NCBI GenBank assembly: GCA_014529385.2
Contig: CM043970.1
Span: 46,428,779 to 46,492,778 of the forward strand
Length of the DNA stretch: 64,000 bases
Source of the DNA: Adiantum capillus-veneris
Taxonomy: Eukaryota; Streptophyta; Polypodiopsida; Polypodiales; Pteridaceae
Direction: 5' to 3'
Shown: piece by piece, positions 1 through 12,116 of the stretch
Layout: the number at the start of each line of letters is the position of its first letter
How positions within the stretch are numbered: the stretch's first letter is position 1
The notes under the pieces: generated by a model
What the model saw: only the letters and a program-made list of their open reading frames with translations
Databases searched by the model: none
What the model was told of the DNA's origin: nothing
Position numbers and translations under genes: made by a program

Positions 1-1613
1 TCATTTTGCCTTCCAAGATTTTCTAGGGGTTCGGACAGACAAGTTGTCTATTTCTGTTTGGCTGGCCGGGACATTCCTTGCTACCTCCTATGCTTGAGCT
101 CTAGTGACCGCGCTTATTGGAATGTTCGGTTCTGTTTTTTATCCACTTGAGCTTGGCACAATCCCTATTTTGTTCATGGTTGCTTTTCTTTTCTTTTCGT
201 GGTTTTTTGGGTAGTGTGGAATAAGATGGTCGATCGTGCATCCATCACAGAATCCAAAAAAATTCACCTGCTCTCCCTTGTTTGGACAAACTCTAGCCCA
301 GTGATCACCGCCACATTCATAGCATGGTCCTACAGGTGGTGGAGAAGCTTGTGGAACTCCCATCGGTTGTGTTGTCCTAGGAGGGTAGCCTCTAGGTTTG
401 TAGCCCTGATTTGCCATAAACATGAGCATATTCTCATCGACCAAGTAATGATTTTTGGTTGGTTGTGCTATGTATGAGGGCTCGGGCATTTCTTCCGGAA
501 TTATCCATGGATTATGTCCCTCTGGAGCATATGATTCCTATCAATTTCCCTTTTATAAGTATTGTCTGAATCTTCTCGGTATGAGACTACCTGGATCATA
601 CTCTGATTAGAAGGTGGTTCTATGGGTTGAGAAATCCTTACCATAGCCCTATTTTTATGGGGTAAAGGAGGTTGATGTCTCAGCACAGGTTGAGATTTTT
701 CCTGACCCAAGATTGCGTTATTTGGCCCCACTTGGTACCTTGGAGGGGGCGGAAGTTGTTGCCCCCATGTGGTCCGTATTGTCGTTCTCTAACATAGTTC
801 CGATTATAGAAACATTCGTGAGTTTCGTGGTTTGTCCATTTTTGTTTTGTAGCACACCATTTCAATATTCATTGTGCCTTCCCTCATGGCCTTTGTTGAA
901 GGTTGCACCACTGGGTTGGATGGTCACCTCCACAAGTATCGCATTTTCGGGTGGGCGGTTGTCATGGGTTTGGGTTCGTCCTATTTCCTTCGTTTATCCT
1001 CCTGATCACTTCCTCGATCATTCGATCAACGTCCGGCACAGTTGGCTTCTGCCCTCCCAATTTTGTCATGGACTCACTCGTGGTTGAAGAGGTGCTACTA
1101 GTCCCCTGATCTGTGTTTTCAGTCACCTCCCCATATGCTTTGCAGTTATCTACAAGATACAACGTCTCTTTCGTGACTTGCTCAAAGGTTACACATGCTT
1201 TCATGTGCAAATCCTTTTTGAGCGTGTCATTCGCAATCCCTCTATGAAGAGGATTGATAGTCTTTCATCCTGGGGTAGTTATTGAGCAGTGCATCTTTCT
1301 ATATACTGCTTGAAATGAAGCGATGCTTCCTTCACTTTTTCTTTTTCCTTTTGCCTAAATGCATAGATCTGGGAGACAGTGTTATGCTTGATCCCTCTTT
1401 TTGAGAATTCCTCGGTGAATTCTCGAAGAAGATCTCAATACCTGGGAATTCCAAGATGTTTAATGGTTGAAACCAAGTCAGGGTAGCACCTTCCAATGTC
1501 AACCCAAATCCCTCATATTGAGTGTGGAAATCAGTTTGTGCACGTATGTCGCACATGTCAATGCAAGGAACTTGTCGATACACTGTGTGCAAGCCACAAA
1601 TGGCTCCAAGCAC
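1..1613 (-). pseudogene. Decayed Ty3/gypsy gag (capsid and zinc-knuckle region)
   Basis: Read right to left, the minus strand gives a Retrotrans_gag-type capsid (GATLTWFQPL, then FKQYIERC, then FIEGLR), a Thr/Ser-rich linker, and a variant zinc knuckle CYECGGDHWARVC (CX2CX3HX4C, one residue shorter than the usual CX2CX4HX4C) at about 280-330. The frame continues past two stop codons to a VTRAQA segment at about 80-95, which resembles the gag-pol linker of plant gypsy elements. Several stops and frameshifts break the frame, so it is a relic. No protease or RT is visible inside the window; the pol side would lie off the left edge. The domain type is read from motifs and the family assignment is inferred. 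Confidence 0.7.
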
Positions 1614-1775
1614 ACAACAAGCCTAAACTAGTAAGCTCAAAGAAGGCGATGGTGTGTCACTCACCGCTCTACGCTTGCTTTGGGGAGGATTCCTCGCCGC
1701 GAAGAAGAAGGAGACGCCGCTACGCCGCGCTCAACCGCTTCACCGCCGTCGTGCCATCATCGCAATGCTCGATCG

Positions 1776-1778
<3 letters not shown>

Positions 1779-1840
<62 letters not shown>
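1779..1840. repeat. (CT)n microsatellite, about 31 units
   Basis: Uninterrupted CT dinucleotide tract followed by a short CA-rich tail (acgcatacacacacac). It lies just upstream (minus sense) of the decayed gypsy gag. It creates artificial Ser-Leu or Arg-Glu repeat reading frames that are not genes. Confidence 0.97.
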
Positions 1841-1842
<2 letters not shown>

Positions 1843-1940
1843 GCATACACACACACAAGGAGATGAAGAAGAAGAAGATGGAGATGGAGCAAGAGCACTC
1901 TTCTATTTCACAAATGAGAGAATGAGTGAATTTTAGGTTT

Positions 1941-4487
1941 AGTTGACTTTTATATGAGCTTGCCCCATTCACACTTGGGCGCCCATGCTTAGCCAACTAA
2001 TCCCTTGAATGTTCCAGTTAGAGTGCACCTCTCATCGGCGATCACTTTTACCCTTTTCCTATTGGACCGACAAGCCTGGTACCTGACTCTAACGAATAAA
2101 TAATACAATGTCCGCCGTAGGTTACAACGTTCGTCGTAGGTGATAGGGTGTCCGTGAGCAGTGAGGGTTAACATGCCCTCCTTCCTGATGTAGATTCCGT
2201 CCTCGGAAGCTATTGAGTTGAAGCTCTTTCGTCGAGGTGGAAGAGCATTTGAGATGAATGTCCTTAGCCTTCTTCAGTAACTGCAAAATCAAACAACATT
2301 GGCACAGTAATTGCATTCTCATAAGCAATTAAAAAGCATATGCAGTTTTAGGTAGACAAATTGATTGGTAACAGAATTTTAAACAATTTGCCAGCAATAA
2401 ACATTAAATTGCAATATAATCAAATGCATAAACAAATGTAAAGGTAAAAATTTAAACAAGTCTGGGGTCGCTAATTTAAGGGTCGAAAGGCACTAGAGAT
2501 CGACTATTAATAGCATGGGTAAGATTCTTAATTTTCTCTGGTCAATTAAGTTGTTTAATCGCGAGAGCCAAGTATTTCATGTTCGAGGGCTGACTAGAGG
2601 CTATACCTAGAAGACCTTGTAGTTAAGCTACGATAAAAGGAATTTCTCATGAAATCATCACCTGACTGATTACCTTTTCTTTGACCCCCCAAAGTCTTTT
2701 CTTAGTGATTCAATTTTGATGTGTGTGCTTATTTTGTATGCCTTGGGTTTTTTGCTTTTCAAGGAAAAGCGCCCACACTGGGAACCTCTAGGGCTCTAGT
2801 ACCATAGGCGATACATGTGAGTGAAGTACCCAATCAAGCTGAGATTTCTCTTCCAGCTTAAGACTTTACATTGTGGCACTTTGATTTTTTTGTTTGTTCA
2901 TTTTCAGCATTTAATTTTGTAACTTTGGGGGGTCATATAACACTGTTACCCTCCCCAGGCTCATCACACTAGTAAACTCCCTTTATAATACTTAAGCTAA
3001 AGGTCAAAAGGGTCAAGCCCACTAGAAAGCCCTAGTACATTTCACACAATGCTGCATAAATCGGATTAAGAACTTAAGTAACCATTAATTATTAGGAAGG
3101 CATTCCCCATGGTATTAAGAGAAGATCTCTAACACCTAGCTTGGTCAAACTAGCTTAGTCGGACTGCTTGATTTTTAAACCTAGACAAGTGATTATGACA
3201 AAAAATTACATTGAATTTAACGTTTGGTACTAAGCAAATGCGCTGAATATTATGAATCACAATCAAAGCAGACAAACATAGATGCAAAAAAGATAAGTGG
3301 CAATGCTAATGAACAAGAAACACCTGTTTGTGTTGATGGTCGCACTTGATTTGAAGAGTGAGTCGACATAAAGATTCCATGAAGGTCCAAATCCTAACAA
3401 CAGCAACACGCTCCTGTACACACTAGGAAACACAAGGAATACCTCTAGGAGGCACATCAATGGGAAAAAGGAACTTTGCTAATCACTCAATTCTAAAACA
3501 AAAACACTCCTATCGTACTAATTCTACCTACCCTCCATTACTCAAGTGATGAGGATCAAAGGTGTTTCATGACATAGGTTTCTGTTTCAGTGTACCGCAT
3601 GTGAATGTGTAGGTCTGAGTCAATGTTTTGACTTTTATTGTGCATACTCGTTTGTTAATTGCTCAAGGAATCGACTCGGGATGGGGCACGGAGACTTAAT
3701 GAGAGTGTAAATCTCACCAAAGTGAACTCAAGGGCTACTCGTTCTACAACAAAAGCAAATCAACCACTTCCTAGTCAGACAATCAGTATACGTCCAATCT
3801 CAACACTCAACATCATCACGCCTTTTCGATATCCAAACAAATCTGGAATGCCATGAAACTTAAGGAGAGGTATCACAACACTTATGGGCTCAATCCTACC
3901 AAGTTATGTCACCATATGGGAAGGTACATAAATCACAATCCATCATAAAAAATGTGCAGAAAACTGAAATAGAAGTACTTGGAAAGATCTACCTTAAGCA
4001 TAGAAACACTTATCCATGATCAAAACATCAAAAAACAACCATTTTAACTCCCAAATCAATGCATTTAGCTCACAAACAATACTTCGTGAACCACAACAAA
4101 ATTGGAAATGATTACACTTAGATTGTAGAGCAAGAGACAAGGAACGTAATGTGCTATTCAGAATAGAATTCTGATTATCAGCTCAGGAGAAAAGAGGATT
4201 ACACGTTGTAGTCACAAGCAGCCTCCACAGTGCACGTGTCTTTTCTTCAGCTAATGATCCTTTTCTTCTCAAAACTAAGGGTTTTGACTTCAAAAGTTAG
4301 GGGGCTTTCCCATGGCCATCCGGCCTCTTACAAGGGTGTAGACTCAGAGAAATAAAAAGGGTATGGTTTAATCTCATCATGATTACAACTCATCTTAGGC
4401 TGACTTACAGGGTTTTTCCCGAAAAAATAGAGTGTCCACAGGGTTTGGTGTCATACGCCTCAATGCGCCTGTATCCACCAAATAGGC
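1941..4487. other. Gene-free AT-rich stretch
   Basis: No coding region, RNA gene or clear repeat was recognised. At about 2170-2250 on the minus strand there is a short reading frame (LNSFRGRNLHQEGG) that resembles the tail of plant gypsy pol proteins and runs into a purine-rich stretch followed by TGTTAACC, as an LTR start would look. This is too short to call. Confidence 0.5.
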
Positions 4488-4595
4488 TATCTATCTTTCC
4501 ATTGCACACTACGTAATACACTCTCTATTGTGTGCCTTGAGCTTCCTTCGTCTTCCTCAAGCTATGTGCGTTTCTCTGCAACCCTAATTCCAACA
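4488..4595 (+). repeat. 5' LTR fragment of copia copy 1
   Basis: Closely matches the last ~108 bp of the 3' LTR (9147-9373), including tatctatctttccattgca and the terminal aaccctaattccaaca. Left of this the two LTRs are hard to align, so the true LTR start may lie near 4370-4410. Confidence 0.8.
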
Positions 4596-4597
4596 AT

Positions 4598-4609
4598 TGG
4601 TATCAGAGC
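4598..4609 (+). other. Primer binding site (initiator tRNA-Met)
   Basis: TGGTATCAGAGC, two bases after the LTR end (CA at 4594-4595). It is complementary to the 3' end of plant initiator tRNA-Met, the usual primer of plant copia elements. Confidence 0.9.
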
Positions 4610-4934
4610 AGGTTGTATCCTCCAGCACATGCCTTCTCACTTTCTCCGATTTCAGTGAGATTTGTCGAGCGTTTGCAGGTCAAAAAATATTTTGAGTGCG
4701 CTTGTAGAGCCCAGTCTACTCAGATTTTTGATTTGGGTTCATTTTGGCCTCCGTTTCCACTACAGACAGTGCTGCACAAGCCATTTCGTCATTTTGTGCA
4801 GAGTTTCTGTCAATGCCATTTTCTGCATAACAGGTGCCTTACAATCTTCTACGGTTTGTGCTATATAGCACGTGTTGTTCCCGCTCCATTTCTCCTATTT
4901 TCGAGCAGTTTTCACATAAGGTGCAGCATTTACC

Positions 4935-5702
4935 ATGGCTGACAACAACATAGATGTCTTCAAGATGTTTGTTGTTGAGGACAAGTTGGATGGGGACAAT
5001 TACCCTATGTGGGCTTATATGATGCAACACGTTCTTGTGTCAAAGGGCGTCTAGAATATTGTGCAGGGCATTGATGTACATCCCGGTTCTGAGGATGTAG
5101 GTGATGTTGAGGATGTTGAAGGTCTTGCTGCAAGGATTGTTGCTATTAGAGTTGTTTTGCCTATGGCAGAACAAGCTTGTTGGGATGTAAAGGATGCGCA
5201 GGCTCATGCATTGATTGCATTGTCTGTGAAGGGCACTATTTTTCCTCACATCCGTTCATCAAAATCTGGAAAACAGGCTTGGGATATTTTGGTTGGTCTT
5301 TATGCAAGTCGCAATGAGGCTAAAATTGCTTTGCTGCGTAAAGAGCTGGAGTCGAAGATTATGCACAAGGAAGATGATATGGACACTTTCCTTGCTAGTG
5401 TCAAGGATATCAATAAGCAACTTATTTCTGCAAGTGAAGTCATTTCAGACAGTTCCCTTGTGCAGACTATTCTTGATGCCTTACCAGATTCTTACCAGAC
5501 TTTTGCTAGTACTTGGAGACTTATGACCCAAGGAAATCCTAAAGTTGTCAAGTTTGATGCATTATGCACATTGTTGTTGCAAGAGTCACTTTCCAGAAAA
5601 AACGGGACTAGACACGCTAGCGTGCAGTTGAATAGGCTTTTATTGCTTCTCAAAGAAAGGGTGGTAACAACAATGCAACCACTTCTTATGGTTCTGCTGT
5701 GA
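4935..5702 (+). pseudogene. Copia gag (copy 1), interrupted
   Basis: The likely start is ATG 4935 (MADNNIDVFKMFVVEDKLDG), a copia gag N-terminus with the DG(D/N)NYPMW motif. An in-frame TAG at 5052-5054 replaces what is normally a Trp codon (VWNI). The frame then runs through a UBN2-type gag domain (AWDILVGLY, ILDALPDSYQTF). Around 5630 an indel shifts the frame, so the C-terminus with the zinc knuckle (CHYCKANDHLMKQC, 5787-5828) is read in the next frame. Both breaks are visible in the sequence, so no full-length Gag can be made. Confidence 0.85.
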
Positions 5703-7395
5703 GTGGCAAAACTTCTATTCCTAATGCTTCTGTTGGCAGCACTTCGTCTGGCAATTCTAGTGATAAGGGCAAAAAGAAGATGCGTTGCCATTATTGTAAA
5801 GCTAATGATCACTTGATGAAGCAGTGTCCTAAGTTGAAGGCCAAAGAGGCTAAGAAGAAAGAGGGTGGTTCCACTGCAAATGCTAGTTCCACTACAAATG
5901 CAGCCATTGTTGAGTCTTCTGTGAAAGAAGATTGTGATGCTGATGTCGATGCAAAATGGGCTTTTAGCGCAAAGTGCACTTACAATCCCGCTGTCCAAGA
6001 TGTATGCTTCTCAGTTGCTGTAGATTCACATGTCTGGTATTTTGACAGCGGTGCTACAAAGCACATTACCTCACATTGTGAATTGTTCACCCCTCTCGAG
6101 TCTATCCCTCATGGGAATTCTGTCGGTTGTGCCAACAATGCCTCTTATCCAGTTCAGGGAGTTGGAAAGATTGTGCTTACTGCTGCTAATGGCAGTTCTT
6201 TTACACTTGTTGATGCACTTTATGTACCTAGGATCAAGAAGAATATTTTGTATGTATCTGCACTTGCTAGACTTCGAGTTGTAATCAAATTTGTGGATGA
6301 CAGATGTATAATTCATGATCTCAGTTTTGGTGATGAAATCGTTGCATCTGGGCTTTTGTGTTGTGGGCTGTATAAGCTCACTTTGTATGACAAGTGTGGA
6401 CAAAATTTTGCAAATGCAGTTGCAGATTCAAGGGCTATTTCAAATGCAAAACTTTGGCATGCACGTTTTGGTCATCTGAATTTTGCCAACTTGCTGCGTT
6501 TGCAAAAATTTGATATGGTTGCTTCTTTGCCGCCTCTTGAAGCACCTGTCAAACATGTTTGTGAAGGCTGTATTTTGGGTAAGATGCAGATTCTAAGTTT
6601 CCAAAGGATGGTTCAGTTCGAGCCACATGCAGGTTGCAGCTTGTGCATAGTGATGTTTGTGGGCCCATGCAAACTCCATCCTTGGGCAATTACCTTTACT
6701 TTGTGACTTTCATTGATGATTACTCCAGGCATACATGGCTATTTCCGCTTAAAGCGAAGTCCAAAGTTTTTATGTACCTCAAACAATTTCTGGCTATGGC
6801 TGAAAATGTCTCAAAATGTACTATGGGCACCCTCCGTTTCGATCGAGGGGGGGAGTATATGTCTCATGAATTCAATGCATTTCTAGCTAGTCGTGGGATA
6901 AAACACCAATGTACAGTGCCTTATACACCTCAGCAAAATGGTGTTGCTGAGAGGAAAAACAGGTCACTTACAAAAATGGCACGATGTATGGTCAAAAGTC
7001 AAGCTTTGCCACATTCTTTTTGGTTTGAGGCGATCATGTGTGCCACTAATGTACTTAACAGGTGTCCTGCAAAAGCTTTGCAGTCTATTACTCCATATGA
7101 AGCATGGCATGATAGAAAGCATTCTATTGAGCACATGCGTGTTTTTGGCTGTTTGGCATATGCTTTGGTGCCACAAACACAGCGCAAAAAATTGGATGAT
7201 AAGGCTGTCAAATGTATAAAATTGGATGATAAGGCTGTCAAATGTATTTTTGTTGGTTATAGTGCTGAAAGCAAAGGTTACAGGTTGTATCATCTGCAAA
7301 CAAGACGTATTCTGGTTTCACGGGATGTAGTGTTTGTGGAAGATTCTATTCAGCCCTTGCTGTCATGTACTAGAGACAGTAATGTAAGCTCATAG
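5699..7395 (+). pseudogene. Copia protease-integrase region (copy 1), frameshifted
   Basis: It begins with the zinc knuckle, then a retropepsin-like protease with VWYFDSGATKHITS (active-site DSG intact) near 6035-6080. Next comes the GAG-pre-integrase HHCC domain (WHARFGH...CEGC) at 6455-6580. A frameshift near 6620-6640 moves the integrase core to another frame: HSDVCGP, FIDDYSR, LRFDRGGEY and PQQNGVAERKNR supply the D, D and E catalytic residues. A 30-bp in-frame tandem duplication (about 7188-7247) repeats KLDDKAVKCI. A TAG at 7393-7395 separates it from RT in the same frame. Confidence 0.87.
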
Positions 7396-9070
7396 GACAT
7401 TTATGACACTTTGTTGCCTCTTTTCCGTGGTGGAAATATGAATGTAAGTTCCAATGAGGAAAATGTACAGCCTATGGGGGTTTCTAAAAATGTTACAAAT
7501 CAGCCTATTACTGATGTAGATGTACATGATGTACTTGATGAGGAAAGGGCTGAAAATGAGCAGGCTAGAGGTATGCCAAAATGGCTGCTGCACACTTTGC
7601 ATGACAGTAAATTGGATGCACCTTTATCTAATCGTACTCACTCAGGCTCTCGCCATGCATCTTATGCATCAGATTGTTATGCTTTGGCTATGATTAGCTT
7701 ACATGATGTTGAGGAGCCTCTATCTTTTGATGAAGCACAGAATTCAGAAAATTGGATGGTTGCGATGCAATCAGAATACGATGCACTTATAGAAAATGAC
7801 ACATGGACTTTATGTGATTTGCCTCCTGGCAAAAAGGCCATTGGTACAAAGTGGGTTTACAAGTTGAAACGCAAGCCGGATGGTGAGAGCGATCGCCATA
7901 AGGCCCGACTTGTTGCAAAGGGTTATGCACAACAAAAAGACATAGATTATGAAGAGACTTTTGCTCCCACTTGTCGTATGACTACTATGCATTTTCTATG
8001 TGCATTGGCAGCTCATTTTGGTTGGGATGTACATCAATCAGACATTGTTACTGCTTTCTTGAATGGTGACATATTTGAGGAAGTTTATGTAACGCAGCCT
8101 CGCAGTTTTGTCATAAAAGGGCAAGAGGACAAAGTGTGCAGATGTAAGAAGGCTTTGTATGGGTTGAAGCAATCTCCTCATGCTTGGTATGAGAAAGCTG
8201 ACACTCATTTGGTCAAACGAGGCTTTCGCAATAGTCCAACAGAAAGCACATTGTATGTAAAGCGTGAGCGTGATGTACTTATTTGAATGCTACTTTCAAG
8301 ATGAAAGATTTGGGGTTGTTGCATCATTATTTGGGCATACAGTTTAAGCAGTGTGATGGTGGAATTGCCTTGTGTCAGAAAAGTTACATAGAGACATTGC
8401 TATGTAAGTTTGGACTTGAGGATTGCAAACCTATTTCCACTCCCATGGAAACACGTTTGAAGTTGAGTCTACTTGATGTTGGCGATCCTGCTGATGTCAC
8501 TCTTTATCGCTACCTTAGTGGCACTTAGTGGCTACCTTAGTGGCACTTTAGATCTTGGCTTGTTTTATCCCAAGGGGGGATCATTGCCGCCAGACTTACA
8601 TGCTTTTTCAGACTCAGATTAGGCTGGTTGTTTTGACACGCAAGTGTCCATAAGTGGTTTTTATTTCATGCTTGGCAATTCATGTATATCATGGTTGGGC
8701 AAGAAGCAACCTACTGTGGCCACTTTTGAGTTGTGAGGATGAGTACAGGGTAATCTTCACAGCTACGGTTGAGTGTGTATGGCTTAGACGCCTTATGACT
8801 GATTTAGGTGTTGGACAGGACACTACCAACATTATCTACACTAACAATCAGAGCGTATTGGCAGTTGCGAGGAACCCAGTTTTTCATGCTCGCACAAAGC
8901 ACATTGAGGTGCATTACCACTATGTCAGGGAGAGGCTCTCAGCAGGAGAGGTCAGCTTTGCTTATGTGCTAACACAGGACAACCTTACAGATCTTTTCAC
9001 AAAGGCATTGTCTCGTGAGAAGCTTGAAGCTTTCCGCAAAGCTTTGGGCTTACTCCCCTTTGTGGAGTGA
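7396..9070 (+). pseudogene. Copia reverse transcriptase and RNase H (copy 1), internally deleted
   Basis: RVT_2 domain: NWMVAMQSEYDAL, WVYKLKRKPDGE, ARLVAKGYAQ, SDIVTAFLNGD and KKALYGLKQSPHAWY are all present. The sequence then jumps from LYVKRERDVLI directly to NATFKMKDLGLLHHYLG at 8283, so the segment that carries the catalytic YVDD box is missing, with a frameshift at the junction. A second deletion lies near 8510-8550, where the PDI-containing region before the YLKGT-like motif is gone and a ~22-bp tandem duplication sits. In RNase H the DSDWAG Trp codon is TAG and the usual CDNQS is TNNQS, which lacks a catalytic Asp. The element is catalytically dead. Confidence 0.87.
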
Positions 9071-9135
9071 TCATGTCCTCAGGGCATGAAACTTCCCTTT
9101 ACTCATGTGCCAGCTCTCGTTCACCGTATCACTCC

Positions 9136-9144
9136 AGGGGGGGA
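9136..9144 (+). other. Polypurine tract of copia copy 1
   Basis: AGGGGGGGA immediately before the 3' LTR, the expected plus-strand priming site. Confidence 0.8.
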
Positions 9145-9146
9145 TT

Positions 9147-9373
9147 TGTTACCATATACATGTGGTAGTGATGTGTGTGAACACACTAGGATCACCGGGG
9201 CATTTTTTCCCTCTTTAGGAGGTTTTTTCCCCCGAGCATTGTATATACGCCCATCACTCTAGGGATATCTATCTTTCCATTGCACACCAAGTAACACACT
9301 CTCTATTGTGTGCCTTGAGCTTCCTTCATCTTCTCCAAGCTGTGATCGTTTCTCTGCAACCCTAATTCCAACA
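9147..9373 (+). repeat. 3' LTR of copia copy 1 (227 bp)
   Basis: Starts TGTTACCATATACATG and ends ...CTAATTCCAACA (TG...CA). Its last ~108 bp match the 5' LTR fragment. The next five bases are TAAAT, but the 5' side is too eroded to confirm a target duplication. Confidence 0.87.
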
Positions 9374-9443
9374 TAAATATTATGTTGAGTTATCAAAAAG
9401 ATATTATAGCTCATTTTAAAATTTTAAGCCTATCAATGAAATA

Positions 9444-9601
9444 GCTTACAAGTTAAGGTTGCCAAGTACCTGGCTCATTCATAATGCCTTTCATGTGAGC
9501 CTCTTGAAACCTTAGAAGGGCAAGCCACCCAAAGAACCAATGATTGAGGAACCACGTGAGTTTGAGAGTCATGAAGTGATTTTGCAGCCAGAGCATTCTA
9601 C
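9444..9601 (+). pseudogene. Gypsy integrase C-terminal scrap
   Basis: Translates as AYKLRLPSTWLIHNAF then HVSLLKP, followed by a stop and EEPREFESHEVI. The IHNAFHVSLLKP motif is typical of the C-terminal end of Ty3/gypsy integrase, and the same motif occurs in the 34-62 kb gypsy elements. No LTR is attached; it is an isolated fragment just downstream of the copia element. Confidence 0.7.
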
Positions 9602-9839
9602 GACATGAAGAAAAGGTTTTACAAAGTGTTAAGACTATCACACGACTTTAAGAAGCTGCTTGTTAACATAGTAGTGGAATGTTGGCCAGTATTGTGATGC
9701 TGAACTGTGAATCTGCTTTTGAGTGGAAATGGCCTTTCAATAGCCATTTCTTTAAACCTCATACCAAGGGCATTTGCTAAGTGTTAATACACGAGGCGGA
9801 TTGGTTCACCCCATTGAACAAGCAGTGGAAGAAGCAATG

Positions 9840-10106
9840 GACGGAGGCTAGATGGGTGGATATCATGAAGAACATCTGAATCCTCAGTGGCCTAGCTTTA
9901 TGAAGATATTTTTATGGAAGATTCTTTGGGGGGCCTTATCGACAGGCATCAAGATACAAGCACACGGTATTGGGTCCAATAGATGTTCAAGGTGCAAATT
10001 GGCTAGTGAAGACTTCGCCCACCTATTCATAGAATGCCCGGCTATTAGAGGCCTAGAAAGAAAAGTGTGCAAATGGGTACCTCAATTTGTGATATTGTTT
10101 CTTTAA
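9840..10106 (+). pseudogene. LINE zf-RVT zinc-binding domain fragment
   Basis: The frame FMKIFLWKILWGALSTG, then RCSRCKLASEDFAHLFIECP, matches the zf-RVT domain at the C-terminus of plant L1-type reverse transcriptases (FLW, CX2C, HLFxxCP). Only this domain is visible, with no RT upstream, so it is a short truncated relic. The zinc ligands C, C, H, C are intact. Confidence 0.75.
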
Positions 10107-11341
10107 AAATATTTGGAAGGCCAGGAATTACCGTGTAATGGATAAGAAAGACATGCTTGCAACAGCTAAGCCTTCCAAGAACCAAGTGGAGTTAGTCACC
10201 AAAATGGAAGAATATCAACGAGTAAAAAGGGATCCTCTACCCAAAGCAAGAGGACTAGCTATGCCTTTATTTACCTACCCCTTAATTGAGGATGACTATG
10301 ATTTCAAGGGAGAGGTAATGTCATGAATATTGATTTCTAACCTTCTAAAAGCAATTTCCAACATAAATTGGCCACTTAAGTCTAGGAAAAATAAAAAGAG
10401 AACAAGTGAAATTGTAAAGTGTTGATGGACCAACCGAAACCCGGTCAAGACTTGGGACCAAAAGGGGAAAAGTCCACAAAAGAGCAAGGTAATTGCTAAA
10501 TAATTATCTCAGTCATATGTATAAGTCAAGGAAGGAGAAATGCATCCCGAGCAACAGACAAAGGAGATGACCGAGAGAAATTATAACAGTCTAAAAATAG
10601 AAAGTGATTGTGTTAAGCTCAAGTCATTATTAGAATGACTCTTTAGGCTGCAAGTATGAAGTCTAAGAAGCCTTATGGTGAAATTCAAACTTGCCACAAA
10701 TGTTCTAAATTTAGCAGGTCTAACTTTAACTGTTTTTGGGAGCAGCTTGGTGACACCTCCAAAGAAATGTGCTAAGGTTTTGCATGAGGTGAAAGTTTTA
10801 AAGCCAAAAGAGTGAATTTTCTTTTTACCAAAGACTATCTGAGCAAGTCCTAAATCAATAGATAGGTTGTAGCCCTGGGTTAGCTTCATAAGCCTCCAAG
10901 GTTTGTGCAAAGGTCTTGCACCCGAACTAATCGATAAAAAGGTAAGTTTTTTATTTCTATTAAATGAAAGGGAAAAGCTAAAGACTAAGGTTATAGCGCA
11001 ACCCTTCCACATTTAGTAAGTTGGCTCTAGTCTTGGTTTACTGAGCTTGACTAGGCCACATGTCCAAAGTAGCCCACACTTTCTTTGAGTGAACTTAACA
11101 AGTGTGTATGGTGTTTCCACTTGCCCAAATGAGTCCCAAGGGGAGGGGGTCCGAGTTCTATCATGCATGCATGGGATGCTTGAGTTGTATTAGGAGGTGT
11201 TTCCACCTCATTAGTCAAGTATAAATCATTCCTACTCAAGACTAGTTTCACACTTGCATAACTATATAAGAGAGGGCTCGTTGGACTTTTAGAGCTCTTG
11301 CTCCTCTCACACACACTCTCAAGTGCCCAAGTTGGCAAAAG

Positions 11342-11345
<4 letters not shown>

Positions 11346-11388
<43 letters not shown>
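11346..11388. repeat. (CT)n microsatellite
   Basis: About 21 CT units in unannotated sequence, followed by catgggagctc. Confidence 0.96.
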
Positions 11389-11390
<2 letters not shown>

Positions 11391-12116
11391 GGGAGCTCTA
11401 GAGACATACTCTATGCTCAAGCTATTGTCTATGGATGCAAATTCAAGCCAATGAAAGCTTCTTCTTCTCCATATCTATTCTATTATATTGTGCTATGCTA
11501 AGAGCTTGACCATGAGCAAGTGTATATGAAGAATCCATTCTCTTGCTTGAAAAATACTTCTTTTCACCATCCTCTTCCTCTTTTCCCGTAGTTTCTTTCT
11601 CCTCGCTGGGGGTTTGGGTAGGAGAGTTACACCACGGAATCTTGAAGAACAACATCCATTTGATTCAAGCAAGGCTCTTCAAGAGAATAAACATGTATTG
11701 TAACAAATCTTTTTGTTGAGAGGTTTATATTACAAGTCATGTTGAAAGGGGGACTGGTTCCAAGCAAATCCAGTCCTCATCGAGCTCTCAATATTACTTA
11801 ATTATTCTCTGAGCTATGTGCATGTTATAGTGTTTTTAATGTGTATTTGTGTAAAAAAATCAACCCAGCACAATTTATATTCTCCGTGCTATCTTTCTCT
11901 TAAGGAAAACTCTCTCCTTTCATAGTTGAATTCTACAAAAATTTAAAAGTAAGTATTAGATTCTCTGACATCTTCTCTCCTCCTTACCGTTATTTTTGCT
12001 CCTCCTATTGTCTCCTACTCACTTGCTCTTGGACGTATGCCATGCTTCATATATTAATATTGACTTGTAATTTATATAAGCATGTCTTCAACTACCTTGG
12101 TACATCCCTTCTTCAT

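Larger units (their letters stand above)
4488..9373 (+). mobile_element. Ty1/copia LTR retrotransposon copy 1 (degenerate)
   Basis: The order is partial 5' LTR, PBS, gag, protease, integrase, RT, RNase H, polypurine tract, 3' LTR, which is the copia order with integrase before RT. The 5' LTR is recognisable only for its last ~108 bp and is otherwise diverged or deleted, so its left edge and a target duplication cannot be placed. The coding region carries multiple stops, frameshifts and deletions, so it cannot move on its own. Confidence 0.88.

Noticed and set aside
2122-2328. 3' end of a gypsy pol on the minus strand (LNSFRGRNLHQEGG)
   Set aside because: Only about 15 residues look familiar; it is too short to separate from chance.
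10138-10326. Small ATG frame of 62 codons
   Set aside because: No recognised domain; surrounded by element scraps and unsupported.
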